A DNA stretch of 8,079 bases. It comes from Actinomycetota bacterium (GTDB lineage: Bacteria > Actinomycetota > Thermoleophilia > RBG-16-64-13). The stretch's first letter is position 1; each line of letters opens with the position of its first letter. The translations under genes were made by a program, and so were the position numbers. The stretch is taken from contig PMIZ01000375.1 of the NCBI GenBank assembly GCA_003157225.1, positions 1-8,079 on the forward strand. Direction: 5' to 3'. The notes below the pieces were generated by a model. It saw nothing but the letters and a program-made list of their open reading frames with translations. It had not been told where the DNA came from and did no database searches. Positions 1 to 5,825 of the stretch are shown here, piece after piece.

Positions 1-563
1 GTGTGGACGACGCGCTGCACCACCGTGAACGCCGTGAGAGCCAACATTATGTAGATCACGTACGGCAGAACGTCGAAGAAGAGGCCGAGCGCGATCAGGA
101 TGATCCGCTCTGGCCTGCTCATGAGCCCCACCTTGCACTCCACGCCAAGGGCTTCCGCCCGGGCCCGAGTGTAGCTGACAAGGATGCTGCCGAGAAGCGC
201 CAGCACCACAAGAGCGACGTCGACGGAGTGTCCTTGCGTCGCCAAAAGGTAGGCTATGCCGGCAAAAACGACCCCTTCCGACACCCGGTCCAGAGTCGAG
301 TCGAGAAAAGCGCCAAACGGGGTGGTCTTCTGAGACAGGCGAGCTAGCGCGCCATCGAGCATGTCGAAACATCCGGCGATCAAGAAGACAATCGCGGCAT
401 AGACGAGATGTTGCGCGATGACCAGCCCGGCTGCCGCCATATTGAGGACGGTCCCGGCGACTGTGACTTCGTTTGGTGTAATCCTCAGCCAGCGCAGAAC
501 CGAAAGCATCGGCGTGAAACTCCTGCGCAACTGGATCCCGAAGAACTCGCGAATAGTCTCCAT
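1..563 (-). CDS. CDP-alcohol phosphatidyltransferase, C-terminus cut by window edge
   Basis: This integral membrane enzyme would transfer a phosphatidyl group from CDP-diacylglycerol to an alcohol or sugar phosphate. 187 residues are visible and the C-terminus lies beyond position 1. The complete family signature is present: D67-x2-D70-G71-x2-A74-R75-x8-G84-x3-D88-x3-D92, whose acidic residues bind the metals and CDP. Hydrophobic segments surround it (about 34-50, 55-66, 96-109, 115-130, 154-180). The stretches YTRARAEALG (131-140) and GLMSRPERI (146-154) resemble actinobacterial phosphatidylinositol-phosphate synthases, so inositol phosphate is a likely acceptor; phosphatidylglycerophosphate synthase is the alternative. 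The ATG at 563 is the first possible start, because an in-frame TAG lies three codons upstream. The ribosome binding site is weak (AGCAGG). It lies 86 bases downstream of the AI-2E-type gene and may have its own promoter. The family is certain; the exact substrate is not. Confidence 0.9.
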   Translation of the reverse strand, partial: METIREFFGIQLRRSFTPMLSVLRWLRITPNEVTVAGTVLNMAAAGLVIAQHLVYAAIVFLIAGCFDMLDGALARLSQKTTPFGAFLDSTLDRVSEGVVFAGIAYLLATQGHSVDVALVVLALLGSILVSYTRARAEALGVECKVGLMSRPERIILIALGLFFDVLPYVIYIMLALTAFTVVQRVVH

Positions 564-610
564 TACCTGCTACTGTTCGGGTTTCCGGGGGCCTGTCCCG
601 GCAACTCGCG

Positions 611-639
611 ATTGTAACAGTATCCCCGAGCCTCCACAA
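611..639 (-). promoter_or_regulatory. Candidate promoter for the CDP-alcohol transferase gene
   Basis: Read on the minus strand, a -35-like TTGTGG (634-639) is followed after exactly 17 bases by a -10-like TACAAT (611-616, five of six consensus bases). The predicted start point near 604 leaves a leader of about 40 bases before the ATG at 563. It sits wholly in the gap after the AI-2E-type gene stop, so the lipid enzyme could be transcribed independently of it. This is sequence resemblance only. Confidence 0.4.
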
Positions 640-649
640 ACGCCCAAGC

Positions 650-1918
650 TCAGCCATCGACCGGGCGACCCTCGGGGCCGCGGTCCTCAGGCCGGTGCAC
701 TTCGGTCGGGCGCTCCTCCGGCCCACGCTGGTAGAAGGAGCCGGTGCCGCCGAGATCTTCTCCAGGAGCCTCGCTTCCCCCGGGTGGCTTCACTCTCCTC
801 GGGGGAGGCAACCCCGACTTCGCCGGTATCAGCGCGATGCCGTCATCACCGGCCCAAGGAGCTCGTGACATCTTGAACTCGTAGAACGTGAGAGTGTGCT
901 TGAGCATGGCGAGCAGCGGCAGGGCGGCTATCATGCCCAGTAGGCCTCCGATCTGAGCGCCCGCCAGCAGCGCGAAGATGACCACAAGGGGGTGGACCCC
1001 CACCGAGCCTCCCACGATGTTGGGAGCCAGAACATGGGCCTCGAGCTGCTGGATGACGAAGTAGACGATGATGACCACCAAAGCAGCGGTGGGCGAGTGG
1101 AAGAAGGCCGCGATCACGGGGGGCACAGCGCCCAGGTAGGGCCCCACGTAGGGGATGACCTCGGTGATCCCGGCCCAGAACCCGAACAAGAGAGCGTACT
1201 GGCCGCCTTCGGGCCAAACATTCACGACCTTCCAACTGAGGATCCAGACTCCGAGCCCGCACGCGAGGCCGACGGCGGCCCCCAGCAAAGCCTGGCCGCG
1301 CACCCAGCGGCTGAACGCACCTTGCAGGCCACGGACGTAGGTCTCCTTCACCTGGCTCTCGCCCGGCGCGAGTCGGCACAGGAAGCGGAAGATCCGCTTA
1401 CCGTCGATGAGCATGTAGAAGCTCACCACGACGGTTAGAAACAGGTTGATGAGCGCAGTGGCGACACTTCGCCCCACCGTGAAGAGCGTTCCCACGGATT
1501 GCGCGGTGTGGGCCTGGATCCAGTTCACGATGTCGCTCGTGTTTATCTGAAGGCTGGCCTTGATGTTGTGAGTGGATAGCCAGTGCTCCAGGTGCGCGAG
1601 TTGGCGGTTGAGCGCGTCGAGCCATGCGGGGACGGCCTCGAAGAGGCGCTGGAACTGGCGGATGAGGGGGGGCCCCAGCAGGACGAAGATCAGTACCACG
1701 GCACCGACGAACACGAGATAGACGACAGGAACGGCGAGCCAGCGCGGGCATTTGATGTGACCCAGCGCCAGGACCACCGGGTTGAGGAACAGAGCGACGA
1801 TAGTCGAAATGAGGAAGACGAACACCGCGTGGCTCGCTGCGCGACTGAAGTAGAGGGCGAGGAAGATCGCAACGGGGATCAGGACCAGTTGCACCCAGCG
1901 CGGTATGGTGATGCGCAC
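650..1918 (-). CDS. AI-2E family transporter (TqsA/PerM-like permease)
   Basis: This is a multispanning membrane protein of the AI-2E transporter family. Members are linked to autoinducer-2 export or, in other branches, to sodium/proton antiport, so the substrate cannot be read from sequence. With the start used here it has 422 residues. Typical marks are paired N-terminal helices (about 9-24 and 30-50), a helix at 61-82, a long soluble stretch at 84-150, LIDGKRI (170-176), WVRGQ (205-209), EVIPYVGPYLGAVPPVI (253-269), QQLEAHVLAPNIVG (290-303) and a final glycine-rich helical region (309-340). I chose the GTG at 1918 because AAGGAGG lies five bases upstream; the longer in-frame TTG at 1969 has no such support and adds 17 polar residues. 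Residues about 350-422 form an unusual proline, glycine and charge-rich tail that looks disordered. The gene is divergent from the LytM-like gene at 2168. Confidence 0.9.
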   Translation of the reverse strand: MRITIPRWVQLVLIPVAIFLALYFSRAASHAVFVFLISTIVALFLNPVVLALGHIKCPRWLAVPVVYLVFVGAVVLIFVLLGPPLIRQFQRLFEAVPAWLDALNRQLAHLEHWLSTHNIKASLQINTSDIVNWIQAHTAQSVGTLFTVGRSVATALINLFLTVVVSFYMLIDGKRIFRFLCRLAPGESQVKETYVRGLQGAFSRWVRGQALLGAAVGLACGLGVWILSWKVVNVWPEGGQYALLFGFWAGITEVIPYVGPYLGAVPPVIAAFFHSPTAALVVIIVYFVIQQLEAHVLAPNIVGGSVGVHPLVVIFALLAGAQIGGLLGMIAALPLLAMLKHTLTFYEFKMSRAPWAGDDGIALIPAKSGLPPPRRVKPPGGSEAPGEDLGGTGSFYQRGPEERPTEVHRPEDRGPEGRPVDG

Positions 1919-1923
1919 TTGCG

Positions 1924-1930
1924 CCTCCTT
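1924..1930 (-). promoter_or_regulatory. Ribosome binding site fixing the AI-2E gene start
   Basis: On the minus strand AAGGAGG stands five bases before the GTG at 1918. This near-perfect Shine-Dalgarno match decides between that GTG and an upstream in-frame TTG at 1969. Confidence 0.8.
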
Positions 1931-2167
1931 CTCGCCGGTCTCCTCCGCCAGCGATGCCCTTGGATTCAAAGATTACCAGCCTGCGGAGTGTCGCGTGGAA
2001 GCCGGCGGGGACCAAGGGGTCGCGCAGGCCTCTTCCAGTGGAACGCATCAACGTTCAGGGGGCGCGGGCGTCCGTCTGCGCTTTGGGCGCTCGCTCCCGC
2101 ATCGCGGGCTCGTAGCGCTCGCCGCCCCGCCTGGGCGGTCCTTCGGCGAAGTGGTAACTTACGGCCA
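1931..2167. promoter_or_regulatory. Divergent control region with several short inverted repeats
   Basis: This gap separates two genes that diverge, so it should hold promoters for both. I see no convincing coding sequence in it. Its right half contains three perfect small inverted repeats within about 50 bases: CCCGC-ATC-GCGGG (about 2097-2109), CCGCC-TG-GGCGG (about 2126-2137) and CTTCG-G-CGAAG (2141-2151). The last lies just before a weak -10-like TAACTT (2155-2160), which is placed so that transcription would begin at or near the ATG at 2168. No good -35 box is visible. On the other strand, TAATCT (1970-1975) is a weak -10 candidate for the AI-2E gene. Confidence 0.35.
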
Positions 2168-2974
2168 ATGCAGCAAGGCGTACATGCAGCGGAAAGACGA
2201 CGCGTGGACGAACGGTTCAGGCGTAAACGGCGCCTTACGACGGTGTACCGCAGACGAAGGACGCGCTTGGCCTTTGGCTTTGCCGTTCTCTGTCTCGTCG
2301 TAGCAGGCATCGTCATCGCCGTCACGGCGGGCGGTACCACCGAGCAGGTGGGCACGCAAGGAAGGCTGGTCGGAGGGGAGAGGGCACCTTCGGTCCCGGT
2401 AGCCGCCGATGGCGAGCCCTATCCCGCTTTCGCTCGGCTAAACGATCGCAACCTCCTGTTGCCTGTCTCTAGGCGCGATGCGACCATCATCGCCTACCAA
2501 GCCGTGAGCGATACGAGCGCGGTCGCGCTCACACCCATCGGGGAACAGGCCAATGCGAATGCCCTCGTGCGCTTCTTCCGGGGCATCTTCTCCACACCGC
2601 CCGCCGTCCGTTACTACTTCCTAGACGGAGGCGCCGGCCCGGTGACCACGTCTGTGCTCGTCGGCGCCGCTGTGGGCTCCCAGGTGACCGCTCCCATCTC
2701 CGGCTCGGTCACCGCGGTGAAAGACTACCTGCTCTTCGGGAAGTATCCGGACGTGCAGATCGACATACGACCCGAGAAGACGAGCGGCACCACCGTCACC
2801 CTGCTCTTCATCACCGATCCGGTAGTCTCCATCGGCGACATAGTCACCGCGGGAAAGACGCCTCTCGGGAAGGTGCGCGAGTGCCCCGGGCAACTGGGGC
2901 GCAACCTGAGCGCGTACACCCACGATTCTGGCTCGCATGTCTACCTGCAAGTCACACAGGAGCCGGTCAGCTGA
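2168..2974 (+). CDS. Membrane-anchored degenerate LytM/M23-like protein
   Basis: The predicted product has 268 residues: a very basic cytoplasmic start (1-35, many Arg), one membrane helix (about 34-53) and an extracytoplasmic remainder. Residues about 170-262 resemble the duplicated-hybrid-motif fold of M23 (LytM) peptidases: APISGSVTAV (175-184), the VSIGDIVTAGKTPLGKV hairpin (220-236) and SGSHVYLQV (254-262), which matches the usual GxHLHFEV strand. Only one His of the expected HxH remains (H257, then V-Y), and I find no HxxxD metal motif, so it is probably not an active endopeptidase. Such proteins often act as scaffolds or regulators of other wall hydrolases; that role is inferred here. 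The ATG at 2168 lacks a ribosome binding site and may be leaderless. GTG at 2204, preceded by GGAAAGA, is an alternative that keeps the membrane helix. It overlaps the NUDIX gene by four bases. Confidence 0.7.
   Translation: MQQGVHAAERRRVDERFRRKRRLTTVYRRRRTRLAFGFAVLCLVVAGIVIAVTAGGTTEQVGTQGRLVGGERAPSVPVAADGEPYPAFARLNDRNLLLPVSRRDATIIAYQAVSDTSAVALTPIGEQANANALVRFFRGIFSTPPAVRYYFLDGGAGPVTTSVLVGAAVGSQVTAPISGSVTAVKDYLLFGKYPDVQIDIRPEKTSGTTVTLLFITDPVVSIGDIVTAGKTPLGKVRECPGQLGRNLSAYTHDSGSHVYLQVTQEPVS
2958..2962 (+). promoter_or_regulatory. Ribosome binding site for the NUDIX gene's CTG start
   Basis: AGGAG lies eight bases before the CTG at 2971, inside the last codons of the upstream gene. Its spacing suits CTG 2971 and no other in-frame start, which is the main support for a non-standard start codon. 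Confidence 0.6.
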
Positions 2975-3957
2975 GGGCGCAGTTTTGCTCACAATGCAGT
3001 GGGGCCATCGAGATGCAGACAGTCGGTGACCGCTCGAGAGAGGTCTGCTCGGTCTGCGGCACGGTGTTCTACCATAACCCCCTGCCGGCTGCCGGCGCGT
3101 TGGTGCTGGACGACGACCGGCGGGTGCTCCTTGTGAGGCGCAAGTTCGCCCCGAACCAGGGGATGTGGTGCTTGCCCATCGGGTTTGCCGAGCTGGGCGA
3201 GACTATCGCCGAGGCGGCCCTGAGGGAACTGCATGAGGAGACCGGCATTGTCGGCCGCGTGACCCAGATGATCGATGCCGACTCCTGGAGGAGCGATTTC
3301 TACGGCGACCTCCTGGTGGTCACCTTCGAGGTGGACAAGATCTCGGGCACGGAGACCCCGGGCGACGACGCCGATGACGTGGGCTACTTCGCCATCGACC
3401 GCTTGCCGCCCCTCGCCTTTCCCTCCAACGAGAAAGCGATACGGCTTTGCGCCGGCCTCCACGAGGAGAATTGGGCCATCCAGGATTCCTTCCGACGGCT
3501 CGAGGACGACACCGGCGAGGAGATGCTCTCCGACAGCCTGGCGAGTTTTGTCACCGAGCACGCGCCCTACGTGGCGAGACTGTGGCTCGCGGACGTACGC
3601 TCCAACCACAGCACTGTGCCCTACAGGAATCTCGACCCCGAGTCGCTGCTCGTCGAATGCACCACCGGGCTGCAGTTTCTCGGCAGGTGGCTGGAGGGCG
3701 AGAGCACAGAGGAGGAGATCAAGTCCCTTTACCGAGACTTAGGCGCGCGCCGCCGCGCCCAGGGGATCGAAGCGCATGAGATGCTGTCGGCGGTCATGCT
3801 GCTGAAGAAGCACATCTGGACCTACGCCCGCTCCCAGGGATTGTGGGAACGTCCGGTGGAGACCTACAGGGTCATGGAGTTGCAGAGCCGCTTCGCAGTG
3901 TTCTTCGACAAGGCCATGTACCATCTCGCACGGGGCTTCACCTGGGACGCTGGCTAG
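2971..3957 (+). CDS. Zinc-ribbon NUDIX hydrolase fused to an RsbRD-N-like helical domain
   Basis: The predicted product has 328 residues. An N-terminal zinc ribbon (C6-x2-C9 and C26-x2-C29, followed by YHNP) precedes a NUDIX domain (about 38-165) with a perfect Nudix box, G71-x5-E77-x7-R85-E86-L-x-E89-E90-x-G92-I93. It should therefore hydrolyse a nucleoside diphosphate linked to another group, using Mg2+; the substrate is unknown. Residues about 185-325 are mostly helical, with stretches such as LARLWLADVRSN-like (202-212) and FFDKAMYHLARGF (311-323). They resemble the RsbRD N-terminal domain found in stressosome and histidine-kinase proteins, which suggests a sensory role. The first cysteine pair requires a start before residue 6; CTG at 2971 fits, with AGGAG eight bases upstream and a CTGA stop/start overlap with the preceding gene. 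GTG 2881 would overlap that gene by 94 bases, and ATG 3013 would destroy the zinc ribbon. The NUDIX call is certain; the C-terminal call is from memory of the family. Confidence 0.85.
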   Translation: MRAQFCSQCSGAIEMQTVGDRSREVCSVCGTVFYHNPLPAAGALVLDDDRRVLLVRRKFAPNQGMWCLPIGFAELGETIAEAALRELHEETGIVGRVTQMIDADSWRSDFYGDLLVVTFEVDKISGTETPGDDADDVGYFAIDRLPPLAFPSNEKAIRLCAGLHEENWAIQDSFRRLEDDTGEEMLSDSLASFVTEHAPYVARLWLADVRSNHSTVPYRNLDPESLLVECTTGLQFLGRWLEGESTEEEIKSLYRDLGARRRAQGIEAHEMLSAVMLLKKHIWTYARSQGLWERPVETYRVMELQSRFAVFFDKAMYHLARGFTWDAG

Positions 3958-4050
3958 CGCACGAGTGCGAAGCGCGAGAGCGGGCGTTGGTGGCTTCAAG
4001 GAGGCGGCGCCACCGCTCACAGACTGAGAAGGCAGGTCTCGTGCGCCAGC
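3949..4050. terminator. Nested inverted repeats between convergent genes, possible two-way terminator
   Basis: The gap between the NUDIX gene stop and the YchF-like gene stop is bracketed by a long inverted repeat. GCTGG plus CGCACGAG (3949-3953 and 3958-3965) pairs with CTCGTGCG plus CCAGC (4038-4050), giving 13 base pairs with a four-base bulge that includes the NUDIX stop codon. Inside it, GAGCGG (3978-3983) can pair with CCGCTC (4013-4018) and, as an alternative, GGTGGC (3989-3994) with GCCACC (4009-4014). A small hairpin CGCAC-GA-GTGCG (3958-3969) competes with the outer stem. There is no T-run on either strand, so it is not a textbook intrinsic terminator. Confidence 0.35.
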
Positions 4051-5063
4051 TAGACGTTGAAGCGGAAGTTGACGATGTCTCCATCCGCCACGATGTAGTC
4101 CTTTCCCTCGATCCTCAGCACGCCGGCGTCCCGGCAAGCCTTCATGTTGCTGCCATGGCTCATGAAGTCATCGTAGGAGACGACCTCCGCCCTGATGAAG
4201 CCTCGTTGGATGTCGGAATGTATCGCCCCTGCTGCTTCCCGGGCGGTCTCGCCCGCCCTGATGGGCCAAGCCCGTACCTCGTCGCTGCCGGAAGTAAGGA
4301 AGCTGATCAGCCCGAGTTGGGCAAAGGCAGCTTGAGCGACAACCTCCGCTGCGGGCCCTGGGAGACCGAGCGCCGCGGCGTACTCTTCCTGCTCCTCGGG
4401 CGAGAGGCGTGCGACCTCGAGAGCGTCGGGAAACGGGAAGGCGACAAGTCGGCGGCCTCGAGGCCGGGTCCCAAGTTCCGCCGGGTCCCATGAGCTCTCC
4501 GATTCGGCGTTGACCAGCAGCATTTGCGGGGTCAAAGTTAGAAACTGGTACCCCCGAATGATAGTGAGCTGAACCTCGTCGAAAGGTACTTCCCGTAGCG
4601 GCGTCTCCGCCTCCAGCGCCTCTTGGCAACTCGTCAGCGCCTTCTTGCCGGCGTCGGCCAGCGGGGCTTTCTTCGCCCTCTCAAATGCTCGCTCGATGCG
4701 TATCAGATCGAACAGCAGGAATTCGTGATCGAGCTCTTCGAGGTCGGCGCCGGCATGGGCCGGCTCCCCCAGCATCGGGCTATCGAAGGCGCGCAGAACG
4801 TGCAGATAGAGCTGACCTCCTGCCAGCGCGTCGAGGTATCGCTCCATCTCGCCTTTGCGGGCACTGGCTTCGGGCCAGGCTACCTCCTGCACCTTGAACT
4901 CGGCGAAGGTGGTCTTCTTGGGCTGAAAGATCTCGGAGAGTGTCCGCACGCGTGGGTCGCCGACGTGCACAGTCGCGATGTGGCCCTCCCCCTTGCCTTC
5001 GGCGAGCGAGGCCGCGAGCGTGGTCTTCCCACACCCCTTGAGTCCGATGATGCGTGCTTCCAT
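4050..5063 (-). CDS. Shortened YchF-like P-loop protein with TGS domain
   Basis: The predicted product has 337 residues and is related to YchF/Ola1, a ribosome-associated P-loop NTPase that favours ATP; the usual length is about 363. A Walker A motif (GLKGCGKT, 7-14) is intact. The region corresponding to switch I (normally YPFxTI-xPNxG) is largely missing: GHIATVHVGDPRV follows directly at 27-39. The switch II DxAGL is replaced by EVAWP (60-64). HVLRAFDSP (88-96) and LLVNAE (182-187) match recognisable YchF positions. Residues 108-160 are helical and probably coiled-coil. The TGS domain (about 252-337) is strongly kept, including EVRAWPI, IHSDIQRGFIRAEV and the final GKDYIVADGDIVNFRFNV. Start: ATG 5063 places the P-loop at the usual position; a longer in-frame TTG at 5123 adds 20 unrelated residues. 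It is probably a paralogue with altered nucleotide handling, so I do not assign the symbol ychF. Confidence 0.85.
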   Translation of the reverse strand: MEARIIGLKGCGKTTLAASLAEGKGEGHIATVHVGDPRVRTLSEIFQPKKTTFAEFKVQEVAWPEASARKGEMERYLDALAGGQLYLHVLRAFDSPMLGEPAHAGADLEELDHEFLLFDLIRIERAFERAKKAPLADAGKKALTSCQEALEAETPLREVPFDEVQLTIIRGYQFLTLTPQMLLVNAESESSWDPAELGTRPRGRRLVAFPFPDALEVARLSPEEQEEYAAALGLPGPAAEVVAQAAFAQLGLISFLTSGSDEVRAWPIRAGETAREAAGAIHSDIQRGFIRAEVVSYDDFMSHGSNMKACRDAGVLRIEGKDYIVADGDIVNFRFNV

Positions 5064-5133
5064 GTCTCTAAGCGTGGCACAATAGGGGTGGAGTGTGCAA
5101 GGAATCTCCTCCGCGACCGGCAAAGGAGAGGCA
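5064..5133. promoter_or_regulatory. Short divergent promoter region between YchF-like and lipoprotein genes
   Basis: Only 70 bases separate the two starts, so their promoters must overlap. ACAATA at 5079-5084 reads TATTGT on the minus strand (four of six -10 bases), ending about 15 bases before the YchF-like ATG and implying a leader of around nine bases. CACAAT (5078-5083) reads as a -10-like hexamer on the plus strand. Neither has a convincing -35 box, so the assignment is weak. Confidence 0.25.
5122..5128 (+). promoter_or_regulatory. Ribosome binding site of the lipoprotein gene
   Basis: AAAGGAG stands five bases before the ATG at 5134. It selects this start over the in-frame GTG at 5095, which would add 13 residues ahead of the signal peptide. 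Confidence 0.8.
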
Positions 5134-5808
5134 ATGGGAAGACAACCACAACGAGCGCTTCTGCTTGTGATGATGGCCGCTCTCGTGCTGATGGCGATAC
5201 CGTTCGCGCTGACTGCCTGCGCGGCTAAGACCAGCGGTTCGGACTCTACCGGTGCGGTGAACAGCTACGCAGACCAGACCTATGGCTACAGCTTCCAGTA
5301 CCCACGGGAGTGGAGGGTCCAGAAGGGCGATACCGCCTCGGTGACCGTCGGAGCTACCGCCAAGGGCGTCGTCGGGGTCTTCAACCTCAAGGGTTCGAGC
5401 TCGGGCGGCAATTACATCGACGGAGTCCAGGTCAGGGTGTACGAGCTCCCGGTGACGGTTGACAAGTCGATGATGCCGGACGTCAAGACCGAGGTTCAGA
5501 AGATATTCGACCAGCTTGGCAGCCAGAGTGGCGACTGGAAAGCCCTCGATTCGCTCGCCGATGTCACCGTGGGCGGACTGGACGGCTGGACCATCAACTA
5601 CAGCTTCACTTCCGATGGCGAGCCGTCCCTCAGCCGGTTCTACGTGGTCTTCGGCGGCAACCGCGAGTACCAGCTGCTGGTGCAGGCGAGCACGAAGAAC
5701 TGGGAAGCCGACCAGCCGGCGTTCGACGCCATTGTCGCCAGCTTCAAGCCGGGGGCTGCCACCACGACCACCGCAGCTTCGCCAGCCACCTCCTCCACGT
5801 CCCAATAG
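5134..5808 (+). CDS. Secreted lipoprotein with PsbP-like domain
   Basis: The predicted product has 224 residues. It begins with a classic lipoprotein signal: basic start (GRQPQR), hydrophobic core (8-26) and lipobox L26-T-A-C29. C29 should therefore be lipidated and the protein held on the outer face of the membrane. Residues about 44-207 read as a PsbP/DUF1795-like alpha/beta domain, opening with TYGYSFQYPREWRV (49-62) and closing with a strand plus helix (QLLVQAS ... FDAIVASFKPG). In bacteria such domains occur in many uncharacterised surface lipoproteins, so no reaction or partner can be assigned. The last 17 residues (208-224) are Ala, Thr and Ser only, apart from one Pro and the final Gln, a likely flexible and possibly glycosylated tail. 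The stop is 17 bases from the stop of the convergent protease gene, leaving no room for a normal terminator between them. Confidence 0.85.
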   Translation: MGRQPQRALLLVMMAALVLMAIPFALTACAAKTSGSDSTGAVNSYADQTYGYSFQYPREWRVQKGDTASVTVGATAKGVVGVFNLKGSSSGGNYIDGVQVRVYELPVTVDKSMMPDVKTEVQKIFDQLGSQSGDWKALDSLADVTVGGLDGWTINYSFTSDGEPSLSRFYVVFGGNREYQLLVQASTKNWEADQPAFDAIVASFKPGAATTTTAASPATSSTSQ

Positions 5809-5825
5809 CGGAAATACCGAGCGCG

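Noticed and set aside
988..1002. GGGGG-TGGA-CCCCC inverted repeat
   Set aside because: It lies inside the conserved VGVHPLVV coding stretch of the AI-2E protein, so the bases are explained by the protein sequence.
1583..2167. Open plus-strand frame upstream of the LytM-like gene, which could give a 463-residue protein
   Set aside because: The stretch before 2168 is antisense to the AI-2E gene and reads as charged, low-complexity residues with no domain. The membrane-anchored protein starts naturally at 2168 or 2204.
1966..2355. Arg-rich minus-strand ORF across the divergent region
   Set aside because: It covers the start of the LytM-like gene, has an Arg/Ala-rich composition typical of shadow frames in GC-rich DNA, and has no recognisable motif.
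2881..2970. GTG start for the NUDIX protein
   Set aside because: It would overlap the upstream gene by 94 bases and has no well-placed ribosome binding site; the added residues lack any family resemblance.
5064..5123. TTG extension of the YchF-like protein
   Set aside because: The added 20 residues push the P-loop away from its usual place near the N-terminus and overlap the ribosome binding site of the divergent lipoprotein gene.
5809..5825. Possible terminator between the convergent lipoprotein and protease genes
   Set aside because: Only 17 bases are available, holding a three-base-pair CGG/CCG repeat and no T-run.
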